NCBI RefSeq assembly: GCF_000003815.2
Contig: NC_049993.1
Location: 9,277,182-9,341,181 of the forward strand
Direction of reading: 5' to 3'
DNA length: 64,000 bases
Source: Branchiostoma floridae
Taxonomy: Eukaryota > Chordata > Leptocardii > Amphioxiformes > Branchiostomatidae
Shown here: positions 23,335 through 35,254 of the stretch, piece by piece
Numbering within the stretch: position 1 is the first letter of the stretch
Layout of the letters: every line of letters begins with the position of its first letter
The notes under the pieces: model-generated
Seen by the model: only the letters and a program-made list of their open reading frames with translations
Told to the model about the DNA's origin: nothing
The model's database searches: none
Translations under genes and position numbers: made by a program

Positions 23335-23900
23335 GCTTTTGACACCAGTGTGTACATTAAGTAAAGTAAATGCTACTCCAGGAAAAGTCGTTTGATTGGA
23401 TGACTTATTTGATCAAAATTATTCCTATACTGTCATACAATGTTTTAATGTGCTTTGCAAAATAACTCGGGTTAAATGGGAATGTAAAGGAAAAAATTAC
23501 ACAATAACGTTGGCATGTTATCCTACCGGTTCAACCTGAACATCTATCATTTACCCTCATTACCCAGCTATTCTAACTACCTAGTTAGCGTCACCTTTGA
23601 TATTGTACATAGTTGCAGTATTGCATTAAGAGATATAGCTTAAGCGATATGAATTGATAACACGAGAGGAAAAGACGACTAATATCAGAGGGTAATATTT
23701 GCTTCTTACTCTGTACTTGAGACTTGGCATAAACAATCTCAATATACAACTTCTTCTTCTTTAAAGGTCATTTACTTAAAGAAAGCACAGCACGTTCAAA
23801 GCAAGCCTCGTCCCTTGCACTTATCCTTGTCTCATCACATCAGTTGATCTCGTAAAGATTCCCCTTCAGCATCATCTCTAAAAGACCACTTGCATACGGC
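23335..23900. other. No recognised gene
   Basis: Nothing supported. Confidence 0.45.
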
Positions 23901-23901
23901 T

Positions 23902-24025
23902 GGCTACTTAAACAGGTAGCTCTCGTCCCGAGCAGAATCTGGATATGTTTGATCTGCTGGTTGCTACTTAAACAAGACGCTCTCGTCTCGAGCGGAACCG
24001 GGATATGATTGATCTGCTGGTTGAA
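23902..24025. repeat. Two-unit tandem repeat, ~61 bp
   Basis: GGCTACTTAAACAGGTAGCT...GGATATGTTTGATCTGCTGG is followed by TGCTACTTAAACAAGACGCT...GGATATGATTGATCTGCTGG. Confidence 0.75.
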
Positions 24026-24900
24026 GCTAACAAGGGAAGATGGTACGTCGGTGGAATGCGTAGCGTCAAATTACGTGATCTATCCTATCCCGTTGCTGCT
24101 GGTATATACTTACAAGATGTCCGGAAAACATCCAAAAAGGACAATTTGCTCGAGAGAAATGTTTTATGAATCAGAACAAGCATATAGCGTATAGTTCCTT
24201 CGTATCTCCATAGAAGAATGCACAAGGAAAGTTAACAAATAATGGATTTAAAGATTTGGAACGAAACATTGAAATAGAATGCCCTCTTATTCTGCCGCAA
24301 CTTCAGCTGGTGCAGAAAATATTTACAAAGACAGTGTAGTTCAGAGAACATCTATTCATTTAAGTCCGACAAAAAGCTTTGTTTTGTATCTTCATAGAAA
24401 ACTGCACAAGAAACGCCAACAATGCATGACTTTAAAGATATGATACACAACAGGCTATAAAATCTATAAAACGCTAACGGAGAACTGGCTTGCAAACCCC
24501 AAACGTATCAGAATCCGAACAAATTCAGAAGTTCATAGATTGCCTCATATTTCCATGTCAAAGGTACCCTGGGAGCGCCAACGGTTTAAAGACACATTCT
24601 GTATGAACCGTAATTGGGAATGAGATTACCCTGCCTGGCTGATATTGTCTCATTAAATCAGAGACCAATCTATTTGTCATCCGTAAAACGACTACATCGG
24701 TAAAACAGCACCATGATTGCGTAAGTTGACTTTGAATGAATAACAAGGAAATACCATTGTCATAAAACCTACTTAAGCGTTACGCACTGACGGCAATTTC
24801 TTTGAATCGAGAAAAGACAGGATGAGATTACTAATGCCTACCTATACTAAAGTGATTAGCATAGTTCGTATCAAAAAGTTGATACATACACATGTAGCTG
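24026..24900. other. No recognised gene; weak repeat
   Basis: ATCTCCATAGAAGAATGCACAAG and ATCTTCATAGAAAACTGCACAAG (about 24205 and 24390) suggest an old ~185-bp tandem duplication. Confidence 0.4.
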
Positions 24901-24904
24901 ATCT

Positions 24905-25275
24905 GCTAGCACAGTGATATGGTCCAGAGGATCAGGTCCAGGTGCGGACCAGTATGTGAGAACTTTTGAATGGACGATACTCAAAAAAATTTCCGTGTCC
25001 ATTTGCAACAAAGAAATCTGTTTTGTGGAGTATTCGACTCCCGCTGGCGTTTCAAAATCCTACAAGGCTAACTGCCTCTGTACCATTGACTGTAAAATTT
25101 GGTAGAAATGACTGTAGACTTTACTCTACTTCACTCTTGTTCCTTTCCTCGATCGGTGAGCCCTGAAACGTGTGAATGCATGATCATATAATCTGTTCAT
25201 TTTCCAATAGGCCCAACATCCGGTCCACCGGATTTTTTAGATCCGGTTTTTCTGGACGGGTCCAATAAGAAAAAC
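24905..25275. mobile_element. Copy 2 of the GGTACCGG-type element, ends eroded
   Basis: GAATGGACGATACTC, TTTTGTGGAGTATTCGACTC and ATTGACTGTAAAATTTGGTA follow in the same order and spacing as in 21320-21475. The terminal GGTACC motifs are lost. Confidence 0.6.
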
Positions 25276-25304
25276 GGTCCTAGTCCTGATTATGTAACCC
25301 GCAA

Positions 25305-25400
25305 CCTTGGAGGGCCCTCGGGTCTCACCCTGAAGTGGCCCTCGGGCACATCTTGAAGGGGCCCTCGGGTCACACCCTGAAAGGGCATTTGGGTCCTGTA
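25305..25400. repeat. Minisatellite of GGCCCTCGGGTCACACCCTG units
   Basis: Four imperfect units of about 27-30 bases: AGGGCCCTCGGGTCTCACCC, TGGCCCTCGGGCACATCTTG, GGGCCCTCGGGTCACACCCTG, GGGCATTTGGGTC. Confidence 0.8.
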
Positions 25401-25439
25401 ACGTGGTGACCATTGCGTAAACAAGATCCACCGGTCTCA

Positions 25440-27155
25440 CCCGTCTTACTTGATTTGTGACGCTCCAGACTCTCTAGCGGCATCTCGGCTCAATCCTCAC
25501 GACCTTTCTATTGATTAACTGACACATCCGAGGCAATTATCGCCAAACGCCGCGCCACGTACCCACCGAACGGAGTAATTTCATTTTGAACCTCATCTCC
25601 GGGGAGCCGATCATTACGTTTTGATTATAGCGGAATATTCAATTACCGCTCCAAGTTCAATCTGAATTTCAAACCGCCTCCTTCGATTACCGGAAGCTCC
25701 CATGATGCATGAGGACGTGACCGCACGTGAGCGACAGGAGAAAATCCGTTTTTACAGCCCAAGTCTTTATCATTGCATTAAACACTTATTCCAGTAAGCT
25801 TGAGTTACATGTTATGGGCAGGGCAGGGCAGCGTCTCGGGGACGTAGATGGTTAATGCAATAAAGCACCGGCTTGTTGCCTCGTACACTTCATGCATTTT
25901 AAAGCCTTAAGTAAGTACCTACTTCAGTGTTACATAAGAAAAATGGTGGCGACACTAGTCTGCAGTAAAGTTTAACCTATTTTAAAGATTACTTTTTCAA
26001 TCTTGACTTTACAAGATAAATGTCTAGACTCTTTGCTGGCTTAACTTTACAAGACGATTTGTCTTACAGACAGTACTTCTAAAGTCTGTCAGCAGACTGT
26101 TTCGTTAAGAAATGTCACGGTCCCTTCCGGAATACTACACAAGAGAATTACATCAGACCGTTTGTTTTCGTTACCCTCGTGGTGTTGGCAGGTAGGCGAC
26201 CTTAATCACCACCCCTTTGGCTCCTGGGGTGGGCTTATTTGTCTTGCGCGCACTTAATTTCACCACAAGGAAGTTCTAGACTGACTAGAGCCATGCAGTA
26301 GACCATATTGTGTCTTTAGGAGAAGGTTTGTCTTCAATCTTTGGGTTTGGAGAATGTTACACGAAGGGCATTGTGCTGTGAATGTTTAGCCGGTAGATGA
26401 CACAGTTAAAGGCATGCCAGCAGTGCCAGTTTCTTCCTAACACCAACATTTCTGAAGGACCGACATTGTGAGTTCCATAACTAAGCACGGCGGGTAACAT
26501 CCAGTAACGACAAATGCCCTAAATGCAAGGCAACTACGGCACTAAAATTACGGCATTAAAGGTCACATAGAACGATCTATAAGGGATTAATTATCCTAAG
26601 ATGACACATAATCTATTACCATTAAGTTTAGGCCTGTCGAATTAACGAACAAATGTGAGGAATAGGAAATTGAATGTTTGCATTTTCAAGTCGAAATGTT
26701 GCCTATTTCCTGTAGATTACAGCTCAGTGTGACTTAACCGCGTGCTTTCTTCAGTACCAGTTTATCATCAAACGCAACCTCTTCTGCTTCCAACAGGTCA
26801 AACTTACGGCAAGGTTTTGAAAGAAAACACGAAAGAAGTTTGTCATCGTAGTCGTGAGCGGTATCATAATAACGGCCTTGATGCCATATATCTCAACTGA
26901 CTTCAACCTATTGGGTTAATCTCTTTTTCATGGTTGGTTATGATGGATTAAACAGGTAACCTTATTTTACATCTGCTAGAGTGACTCCACGTCACATGAT
27001 ATACGTCCTTTTCAAACAAAGGTATGTAAAGGTCAGTTGTGAAGGTGTCATTCATGTTGGCATCCTCGTGTCGCCATACCCGTTCACGATGTAACGTTTT
27101 TACTTTCTGCTAGACTAGTGTATTTTGTATATGAGAACTTGCTTTGTTGTGAGTT
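25440..27155. other. Repeat-poor stretch without recognised gene
   Basis: No exon could be supported. The part 25480-25740 has higher complexity than its surroundings, with several TAATT/ATTA cores; see the finding on possible regulatory DNA. Confidence 0.4.
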
Positions 27156-27159
27156 GTTT

Positions 27160-27265
27160 TTAGCCCAGTGTGGACAATGTGCAATAGAGGTCTTCTTTAA
27201 TTAACTGCATTTAGCCCAAATGGGCAAGAACATGCAAATAAAGATCATTGTCATCATCATTAATC
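27160..27265 (+). mobile_element. LINE 3'-end remnants, two in tandem
   Basis: TAGCCCAGTGTGGACAATGT GCAATAGAGGTC is followed by TAGCCCAAATGGGCAAGAAC, ATGCAAATAAAGATC and ATTGTCATCATCATT. Both follow the plan of the 29.3-kb LINE tail. Confidence 0.5.
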
Positions 27266-27269
27266 TCAA

Positions 27270-27840
27270 GTTAGTTCAAAATCGACCGACGGTGGTTGCA
27301 AAATGCAATAATTTGGAAATATTGTTAATTGAAACCACCATAAGTCAACTTTACACCTCTTAACATCCTTGTTCCTAAAAGCAACGGATATAGATTACCC
27401 TGCGGATAAAGGTGAACTGGCATTAATGTTTTTACACCTGCACAATTCGATTCAGAATTGCAGACACCACGGCACTCTCGGCTAATGATTAATGCTTTGG
27501 TCGTCATCTTGGGACAGTGATGAAGATGCTGTGTGCCTCTGATCATTCATTAGGAATAACCGGTGATGCAACCACTCTTTACACAAAATACCATACTGTA
27601 ATATGATAGCAGCACTATGAATTATAAATGATTCTCTCGCCTATAGTTTCCTTTTTTGAAAAGGAAAGTAAATAGATAGGTACGATCCATCAGTGTCTGT
27701 GACATCATCAGTACTGTCTATTTATCACATTGTTTTCGTTCAAAAAAGGTTTTTCAGTCGAAAACTTTTACACGTGATAATGGTTGTCACAATGATATCA
27801 CATTAATTCACCAGTCCATTTAGACAAAATTATTCTCCCC
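27270..27840. other. No recognised gene
   Basis: A short TTTCCTTTTTTGAAAAGGAAA palindrome is at about 27647; nothing else supported. Confidence 0.4.
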
Positions 27841-27843
27841 TTA

Positions 27844-28002
27844 CTAGTTAAATAATATGATAGAGGAGTGCTATCACAATTTTACACTAATATACACAAT
27901 TTGGTTCTCTTACTAGTGAAATAATTTGATCGCATTGTTTACTAGATAACGTCTATTAGTGAAAAAATGTGATAGCACCCCTCTGTCATATTAACTAACT
28001 AG
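27844..28002. mobile_element. 159-bp MITE-like foldback
   Basis: Left arm CTAGTTAAATAATATGATAG with GTGCTATCACA and TTACACTAATA; the right arm, read inverted, gives CTAGTTAGTTAATATGACAG with GTGCTATCACA and TTCACTAATAG. The arms are about 50 bases with roughly 80% identity. Confidence 0.65.
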
Positions 28003-28004
28003 TC

Positions 28005-28985
28005 TACATTATTTACGAGTATTGGTAACATGGCACCATCACATCGTCATTGGAGGACGCTGAATGATAGCACAATAACCTAGATAATGGTGTTATCACT
28101 CCGAACACGTCACGCGCGTGTCTGTAGAATACGTCAGACCATACTGATTTAATTATAAGGATGACATCCCCTGGAAGCCTCAAAACTATGCAAGCGTACG
28201 GAAGAATAAAAGTTTTGGCAATTACAATTGCCTTCCATGCATATGAAACCTAGGTGGTCAGGAAGGTTGAACTGATAATACATCATGGCATGGTATAACA
28301 AGCAAATTCTTTTGTCCTTTCCTTTTTTGACGCATGCTATCATCATAATGATTGACCTACATGGCTTCAATCGATAAATCTATTTTGAATGTTTACTTTT
28401 CTAACGAGTGAAAAGCAGCCGTCGTGAGTCGTGGTCATCTTCTTGCCTAATTACGTTGTTAGTGGGCTCATATTACTCACATTACTTCCCATTGCTAACA
28501 ACTATTCCCGAGAATGACACCTCTTGGCTCAGAAAGTCCAGTATCAATTGCAATGCCTATCAATCAAGAATCATTCGCAGGGATCATAGTCAATGCATGG
28601 CGGCTACAGACATTAACAGTTCGCACCATGTTGGTCTATGCCTAACTCCCGTCAAAAAATCAAACTAGTTAAACGGAAGAAGGTTATTCATGCTGGCCTT
28701 CATATAGGACATTGTCCTTTTAGTGGAGCAAAGTTCGAGACGTGCAGAGAAGTAGAATATTTCCTCACTGCATTTTACCCTGTGAAGTTGTGAGTGGTTG
28801 AACCCACCCTGGGGCACTTTCACGCTTTCATTCCTTGCGTCGTGCTCTTTTTGATATGAGATTATTCATAGATCGATCGTATTTACGTGGATGAAATCTG
28901 CTTAAGGTTAACTGTGGAGAATCGGGATGAGAGCCAATAATTCGGCAGTGGACGATTCTTCGTTGAACGTTTCCACATGAGTTGG
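28005..28985. other. No recognised gene
   Basis: The open frames at 28149-28370 (minus) and 28408-28668 (plus) show no motif or splice context. Confidence 0.4.
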
Positions 28986-28989
28986 TCTT

Positions 28990-29460
28990 TTCGCTGTATA
29001 TCACGACAGAGGGAGATGGAAATAATAATCTGTATCTATATCTGTATAGCGATATAACCGGCCTTCGACGTATACGTGCGAAACATTCGAGCTTCGCAGG
29101 CACGAGGCGTGGTAGCAGCTGGTTATATCAATTCCTTAATGCTGCACATGTAGATCAGAAATATTTACACATAACGAAGGAAGATATGTTCAAATATCTC
29201 ATGTCATCATCTGACCACGATATACTGGAAAATCTCTGTAAGTTCATTTACAAATGTTTTAGGAAGAGAGAAGATGCATGTAAACTATAGTATATGTATA
29301 ACTTTGCTTTTACTACCTTTTGTACCAAACTGACTACAATTAGGCCCAATGGGGCATGAATATGCAATAAACTTCATTGTCGTTGTCATTATATTACACA
29401 GACCAGCCTGTCACATCTAACCTTTGCTCATCTGAATACAAATGTTGTTTAAAGCTATGT
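28990..29460 (+). repeat. Short interspersed repeat, copy B, split by a LINE fragment
   Basis: The left half (CTGTATCTATATCTGTATAG, GAGCTTCGCAGGCACGAGGC, GGTAGCAGCTGGTTATA) and right half (TATATTACACAGACCAGCC, CACATCTAACCTTTGCTCAT) match the intact copy at 3018-3210. The gap between them is filled by the LINE 3' end at 29128-29390. Confidence 0.6.
29128..29390 (+). mobile_element. 5'-truncated LINE tail inserted into a repeat
   Basis: The frame ends EDMFKYLMSSSDHDIL, CKFIYKCFRKREDACKL and a stop at 29288, the C-terminal pattern of LINE polymerases. The 3' region ends CAATTAGGCCCAATGGGGC, ATGAATATGCAATAAACTTC and TTGTCGTTGTCATTAT. Confidence 0.6.
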
Positions 29461-29464
29461 GGTG

Positions 29465-30015
29465 AGGGTGTTGATGGCAACGAATCCCACTCTACGATAT
29501 TTCTAGGAAATTATGAACATTTGAGCTCAACAACTCTTGGTTGAAAACTTTGGTACTTCAAAGACTATTTCTTGTTCTTATCTGAGCTGGTACATCTACC
29601 AATGCAATAAGTCATTTTGTACATCATGTATGGTCTGGGTATTTTCCTGTCTTCAAGTGACATCCACAGCAGGTCTGTTTCCATTTTGGTGACACTAGCA
29701 TCCCTGTCATAGTAAAGCATTGTGAAATGAAGGCTCTCTATAAACTGTATCTACCATTGCCAACATAAAGGCTTGGACTGACCCTAATTCTCGCCTGTTT
29801 GACATCGCCCTTTGGCAAGGAATGAATCGGAAATTAATCTGTTTCTACTGTTTCATTCATCTCCAGAGAAACAGCGCTACAAATAGCTTCAATGCGTCAC
29901 AAGATAGCACCTCAGGTGTTTGAGATGGTGCATATCCGTCATTAATAGGGTATTTCTGTATACATATGTCACGTCAGTCAAGCCAGGTATAATAGTAGAG
30001 ACGTAAACTACACCG
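29465..30015. other. No recognised gene
   Basis: Nothing supported. Confidence 0.45.
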
Positions 30016-30017
30016 GT

Positions 30018-30092
30018 GCAATGACCGAGCGAGTATAGAGCGTTTGCCTTGCAATCGGTAGGTCGTGAGTTCGATTCCCGGCCGACCCATAT
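30018..30092 (+). mobile_element. tRNA-derived SINE head (tRNA-like)
   Basis: TAGAGCGTTTGCCTTGCAAT followed by CGTGAGTTCGATTCCCGG looks like an A-box-side remnant, a TTGCAA anticodon-loop region and a clear B box (GAGTTCGATTCCC). The acceptor and anticodon stems do not pair fully, so it is not a functional tRNA. It is an internal Pol III promoter relic as in SINEs. Confidence 0.6.
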
Positions 30093-30094
30093 TA

Positions 30095-31375
30095 TCGTCA
30101 ACCTTTTAGAATGGTACAAAAGCGCACTCAGCATTTGGGAAAGAGAAAAGTTGATCACGCCCAATAACCTGTGGACCCTCCTCCCCTACTGTAGGGAGTG
30201 TAGTGATTTCACAAAGGTGTGTGGCCCAAGGGCTGTTGAAACGGAGATTTGCGCCACCCTATGCCTTGTACGGAAATTAACGATGTTGTCGGTGCCCAGA
30301 AAAGTAGAAACATTGCTCCGTCACGTCCTGCCGTTAGCACTAACATCTATCGCTGGGTACATTTCGTAAGATAATATTCCTGGTTATATACAGTATAGCA
30401 TTGTGATACCTTGTCATGCGATCTAACATAACGGCAAACCTATAATAACGTCACCTCCATCCATATCCCAAACCCCTAGCGTGACGTTCTCGTATATTCC
30501 TTGCCATGGATCCCATTTCATCTGACGTCAGCTGCATCTTGCTTTGATAAACTTATCACGTTATCAAGTGCGATCGGTTTGTGTTTTGCAATTAGATCAG
30601 ACAAGTACAGCTCGAAAATCATCAACCATAGGGTAATAGACCCTGACTGTTTTCGGTATGCTCGGTTTATTGTTCAGCGCCTGACCTTAAAAGCTCCCCA
30701 TGTTGGTTGATTACTTGCTGTTGTAGAAAATCAATAAGTGTGATATTTAAAGGCAGGCTCGCGGTTCTCTACATAATTTACAATTGCTGACAAATATTAC
30801 AAAAGACAGTTGATTTAGGTGCCGCTTGGCAATTATTTAGCCGGCAAATGGTGTGTAAAGAATTAGAGGCAACCGGAGAATGAATATAGTCGCTTACGTA
30901 CTCGGCAGTCAGTTACTCACTCTATCAACCCTCGTACGTTAAGTTTTGATACCTTACGGCAGTGTATTTTGAATAACATTAGCGACAATATTTGAAGGAT
31001 GGGGGGGTCACGTACATGAAAATTGATAAGTTATTGCCGTAATGATTGGCCGCACGTGCAATCCTTTGACTGTCAACTTGTCATGCCGTTTCAGTCGGAA
31101 CCCGAGGTCGCCACATCACTGTATACGCCATTGTAACAAGACAAAAGAGTCTTTAAACCCCACTCTATGTACGTTGTGCGTGTTGTTGTGCCATGTGTTG
31201 TATTCACACTATAAGCCTAATTACTTTGAGTATGCCTCGGGACATGTTTCCTGAGACAACAGTGGCACAACCAGTTCTGACAGGTCGCTAAACTGTCAAA
31301 ATACTGTACCATAACACACGAACAATCCCACAAACGTTCTCTGTGGGTAATGACTGTTAAGGTAGACCTGCTCAC
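30095..31375. other. No recognised gene
   Basis: The plus frame 30049-30369 begins in the SINE and is not credible. 30770-30930 is unusually complex, repeat-free sequence. Confidence 0.4.
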
Positions 31376-31522
31376 CTGACCGGGCCTGTCTGCGTGCTCC
31401 TCTCGGCGCAGAGTCACCACGGCCCCGTCCGGCATGCTGAGGGACCGCCGTATGTTCAGGTGGGACCTCCCGCACCAGGAGTGGGACCGCACGCTCCAAG
31501 GTGGGCGATCTCTGTCCCCCAT
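31376..31522 (-). CDS. Possible isolated first exon, 49 codons
   Basis: Minus strand. The ATG at 31522 (GAGAAGATGGGG: A at -3, G at +4) opens a 49-codon GC-rich exon. It begins MGDRDRPPWSVRSHSW and ends VVTLRREEHADRPGQ, with donor GTCAG|GTGAGCAG in phase 0. It is basic and contains an RRSLSMP kinase-site-like string. I do not recognise the protein and found no downstream exon at lower coordinates. The codon composition is clearly richer in GC than surrounding DNA. Confidence 0.45.
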
Positions 31523-31524
31523 CT

Positions 31525-32655
31525 TCTCACATGGACGATATAACAACAGATGAACGGGAATGGCGTTCAGGCACCGTGCCGAAATGACCTGACAAATGTT
31601 TAGACAAAGGTCGCCCTATCCGCAGCAATCGGGTGCACCGTGCATCACACCGACGATAAATAGCGCCGCGAGTCGACGTCAGCTGGTCGGATATATGTAC
31701 ATACACCCCTCCGTTCTCGTGCACGTATTCACAATCACGCAACCCGGCGTATACACGAGCACACGTTAGTGTAGGGTTACACGTCGCCTGGCTCTGTATA
31801 AATCACACGGTCTACGTTATGCAATGTCTCGCCGCCTCTCTACGTTACCTATTGATGAAAATGGTTTCGGGCACCTCCTATTCAAATACCGATCCGACCG
31901 CACCGCCGACTTCGATCCTGAACTGACGTCGCCAAAGCACAGTGGGGTCAAGGTTGCGACAGGCTTTCTCTCTTAGCCGGAGATTGTTTGGCGTATTCTT
32001 CTTGATAATTAGGTACCAACTAATCTCACAGGTCGTGTGTATCTTCCCTTTTACAGTGACGAGTGTACTTTTCTGGTTTCCCCTTAGCTAAGAGCCGACA
32101 GCGAAAGTATATTTAAAATGTACTATAGACTGTCAGTACTTAACGGCACCGTAAACAAATCAAGAATTACAGTACTCAATTAGTCAGCAAATGGGTTTAG
32201 GCCTACTTCAACGATCACTATTCAACCACTGAAATGTAATCATCACAAGTATTTGGTCAATGCTGAGGCCAGCTACAACCTTGTCCTCATCGGTAAGATT
32301 TCATGCTGCAAGCTATTCCTTTCACCCAACCTGTAAAATAACACAACATTTAGTGGATTTATAGAATCATAGATATTTGTGAAACGTTACAAATGTTTAT
32401 TTATGATGTAAAATATATGTTTTCATACCTTAACAAACAGCCCAAACTTTCCTACCAGTTGTTATGTGTTATGACTATCCTCTAAAGCACCTTACAAACA
32501 ACCCAGCCGTTGATATATGGATATGTGTGTGCTGTAATCTATATCCAACTATTTAACCACAGGTAATCAATTTGAGCCTGAACCTTTCACCCTGGCGAGT
32601 GCGTCATTTCCGTTGATTGAGGCAGACCAATTCCACAATGGTTCCGCATTAGGCC
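31525..32655. other. No recognised gene; possible upstream region of the 31.5-kb exon
   Basis: 31560-31960 is relatively rich in CpG with TGACGTC-like sites (31674, 31924), which would fit a promoter region. The rest is AT-rich. Confidence 0.35.
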
Positions 32656-33785
32656 CGGGTGGCGGTGTATTGTGTTCATTCTATAGATGATCTCCGACTC
32701 GACATCCCGAAAATTAATCTTCGCGTGCAGCCTTTGTCACAACACGGAGTAAAATGTCACGTACGATTGTATCCGTGCCGTAATAACCGTGGTAATTTTG
32801 ATAAAGGTTGAATCGTCAATGTTATGAGACCGTTTTTTGCAGCATGACGTGCCCTCACAGGTGGTCTGCATAACACTTTATCACGATTAATCTCGTATAT
32901 TCGAACCAAATTAGAAATAACTATGACAGTATAACGACATATGAATGTTGTCTTTTTCCACTTCCACATGTTTAAGAAAATAGTAAAGTTGTGATGACTA
33001 AACAGTTTTTGAATATGTAGATATTATAGCGGTGTGAAACCGTGTGGTCGTTTTGTCGCTTTTTCATTAGGCCAGGATTGGCGGTGTATTGTGTTCATTC
33101 TATAGATGATCTCCGACTCGACATCCCGATAATTAATCTTCGTGTGCAGCCTTTGTCACAACACGGAGTAAAATACCACGTACGATTGTATCCGTACCGT
33201 AATACCTGTGGTAAATTTGATAAAGGTTGAATCGTCAATGTTATGAGACCGTCTTGTGCAGCTTGGCGTGCCCTTACAGGTGGTCTTATATCACATTTTA
33301 TCAACTTGATGAATCTAGCATGAAAGTTCATCTGTGTTGGTAGAATACATTATAGAAATTGCTAAACTTTCTTTCCAACACTGAAATTATTAGGGACTTA
33401 CCCTAAATTTTCGGTCAAACTCCGTCGAACTTGTTCACAAAATGACCCTTTCTATCTCTTGCATAAGTAATAGAAAGTATTGATGAATCAAGTATATTGG
33501 TAGTCTGTGTAACACAACCTCTGTTGTTCGGGGCTGTAATTGGCCCCTCTAGGAGGTCGGCGGAGTTTGGCCAGGCTGCTATAAGCATGATTTAACCAGG
33601 CTAGTACATCGAGGAACCAAATCACAAATAACTATGACAGCATGATGATGACATCTGAATGTTGTCTTTTCCAACTTCCCATGCTTGGAGAAAGAATAGA
33701 AAAGTTGTGATAACAGGACAGTATGTTTATGAATATGTACATTTAAGATATAGTGGCGTGATCGTTTTGTCGTTTTATACGTTTA
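32655..33785. repeat. Duplicated two-block repeat (A-B, A'-B')
   Basis: Block A (GGCGGTGTATTGTGTTCATT...CCCTCACAGGTGGTCT) at 32660-32870 recurs at 33078-33286 with about 93% visual identity. Block B (AACTATGACAG...TGTTGTCTTTTCCA...TTTTGTCG) at 32923-33062 recurs at 33630-33773. The minus frames in A copies share RPPVRARxAA and LITLTIQPLS, simply because the DNA is duplicated. Confidence 0.75.
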
Positions 33786-33824
33786 TAGCTGTTACTGATT
33801 TAGAAAAATTACACGATAAAAACA

Positions 33825-34030
33825 ATACTGTAAATGCAGAAATGTTCGCGGTGGATTTATGTTCGCGGTTTTCGCGTTGGCCATTTCAAGGCGAATTTAA
33901 AACGGATATTTTCCAGGGCATTAATATACTACAGTGTATGGTGCTACCGCGAAATTAAAACCACCACGAAAAGTCCTTTCTCCCGCTACCGCGAAATTAA
34001 TCCCCGCGAACTTTAATGCATTTACAGTAT
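33825..34030. mobile_element. 206-bp MITE with ATACTGTAAATGCA ends and TTCGCGG motifs
   Basis: ATACTGTAAATGCAGAAA at the left and TGCATTTACAGTAT at the right are inverted. TTCGCGGT / ACCGCGAA repeats occur throughout. This terminus plus CGCGAA internal motif is a recurrent MITE design in invertebrate genomes. Confidence 0.75.
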
Positions 34031-34034
34031 ATTA

Positions 34035-35165
34035 ACTATGCCCAAATAAGCCTACACCTTCAGATACAATAAGTACAATAGACTACATTATTCGAAAATG
34101 GTACCATATGGTGTATTTTTATGGAGCTCCCCTTGCGATGATCACGATGAACGCCAATAACCGTATATTCATACCATTCAGCACAGCCGGGATCATCTAT
34201 TTGTGGCTTGTAGAGATATTCTTCCATCGTCTTTTATGACTACGTTGACTCTTAGCGTGTACGGGATACATAACTCTGGTTGGTTTCATTATTTCATTCG
34301 TGCGTATAACGTCAGCAAGCTGGATGGTTTTCCTGGAAATGAATTAGACAGTATACGTCGTAGCGGAAGTTGTTTGGTTGAATCGTGAGTTGCTGATGAT
34401 AGCCCGATAGTTATCCCTTTTATTTCAGTGCATGCAGAATATCCAGCTCTGAAAAAGTAAAAATCTTTGATGGTCTGGACTTTGGACGTATATTAGTCAC
34501 GATAACTGTCGATTTCTCCTCTAGTATGCTAAAAAACAGATCGCTGGACAAATTCCGTTGCTTGAATACGCATGGCACATGTATATGACATCGTATGTCT
34601 CCTATGTTTCCACCATGCACTTGCAATTAGCCTCCGGGTGTGAACTTGCAAATTCACATTATTACACAGAGAAAGACGGAAAGTAGTGTGTTCATGTAGA
34701 CGTCAGTATAGACACCTAGCTATTATGAAGCCATTATGTTACGGTGACAGGTTTAGGATGAGACGTCCAGACACTGTCCATAAATGGTTTAATTGGACAG
34801 CCCTGGACGCCGCCAGCCTTTACAATAGCGATGATAAAGTAATTGGACATAATCGGGACATCGTTTTGTCACGATGTGACCTACAACTAGATTGCCGTAT
34901 TTTGTACTACGTGAATTTCTTGTCGAATGTTCCTCGGCTGACAGTCGTGTTTTAACAACGAGTAGAACACAATAGGGCGATGAGGGGAAATTGAAGAAAG
35001 CCAGTATATTTAATTCCGATCGTGATGGGACACATCCTCGTAATTACCAGGATTTAAACCAGGCAGCAAACTTTTGTTGGGTGAATATAAGATTGCAATT
35101 TCGACGCACTGTACTGTGTGTGCGTCTGTGTGTATACATGCTTCTCTGTCTTCCCCCTTCTCTCT
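34035..35165. other. No recognised gene
   Basis: Nothing supported; short frames lack motifs. Confidence 0.4.
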
Positions 35166-35167
35166 GT

Positions 35168-35250
<83 letters not shown>
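35168..35250. repeat. (CA)n microsatellite
   Basis: 83 bases of CA repeat with one AA interruption. It explains the long but spurious open frames in several phases here. Confidence 0.97.
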
Positions 35251-35252
<2 letters not shown>

Positions 35253-35254
35253 AC

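Noticed and set aside
30018-30092. Functional tRNA-Ala-like gene
   Set aside because: The B box is good, but the anticodon and acceptor stems do not close; it is better explained as a SINE head.
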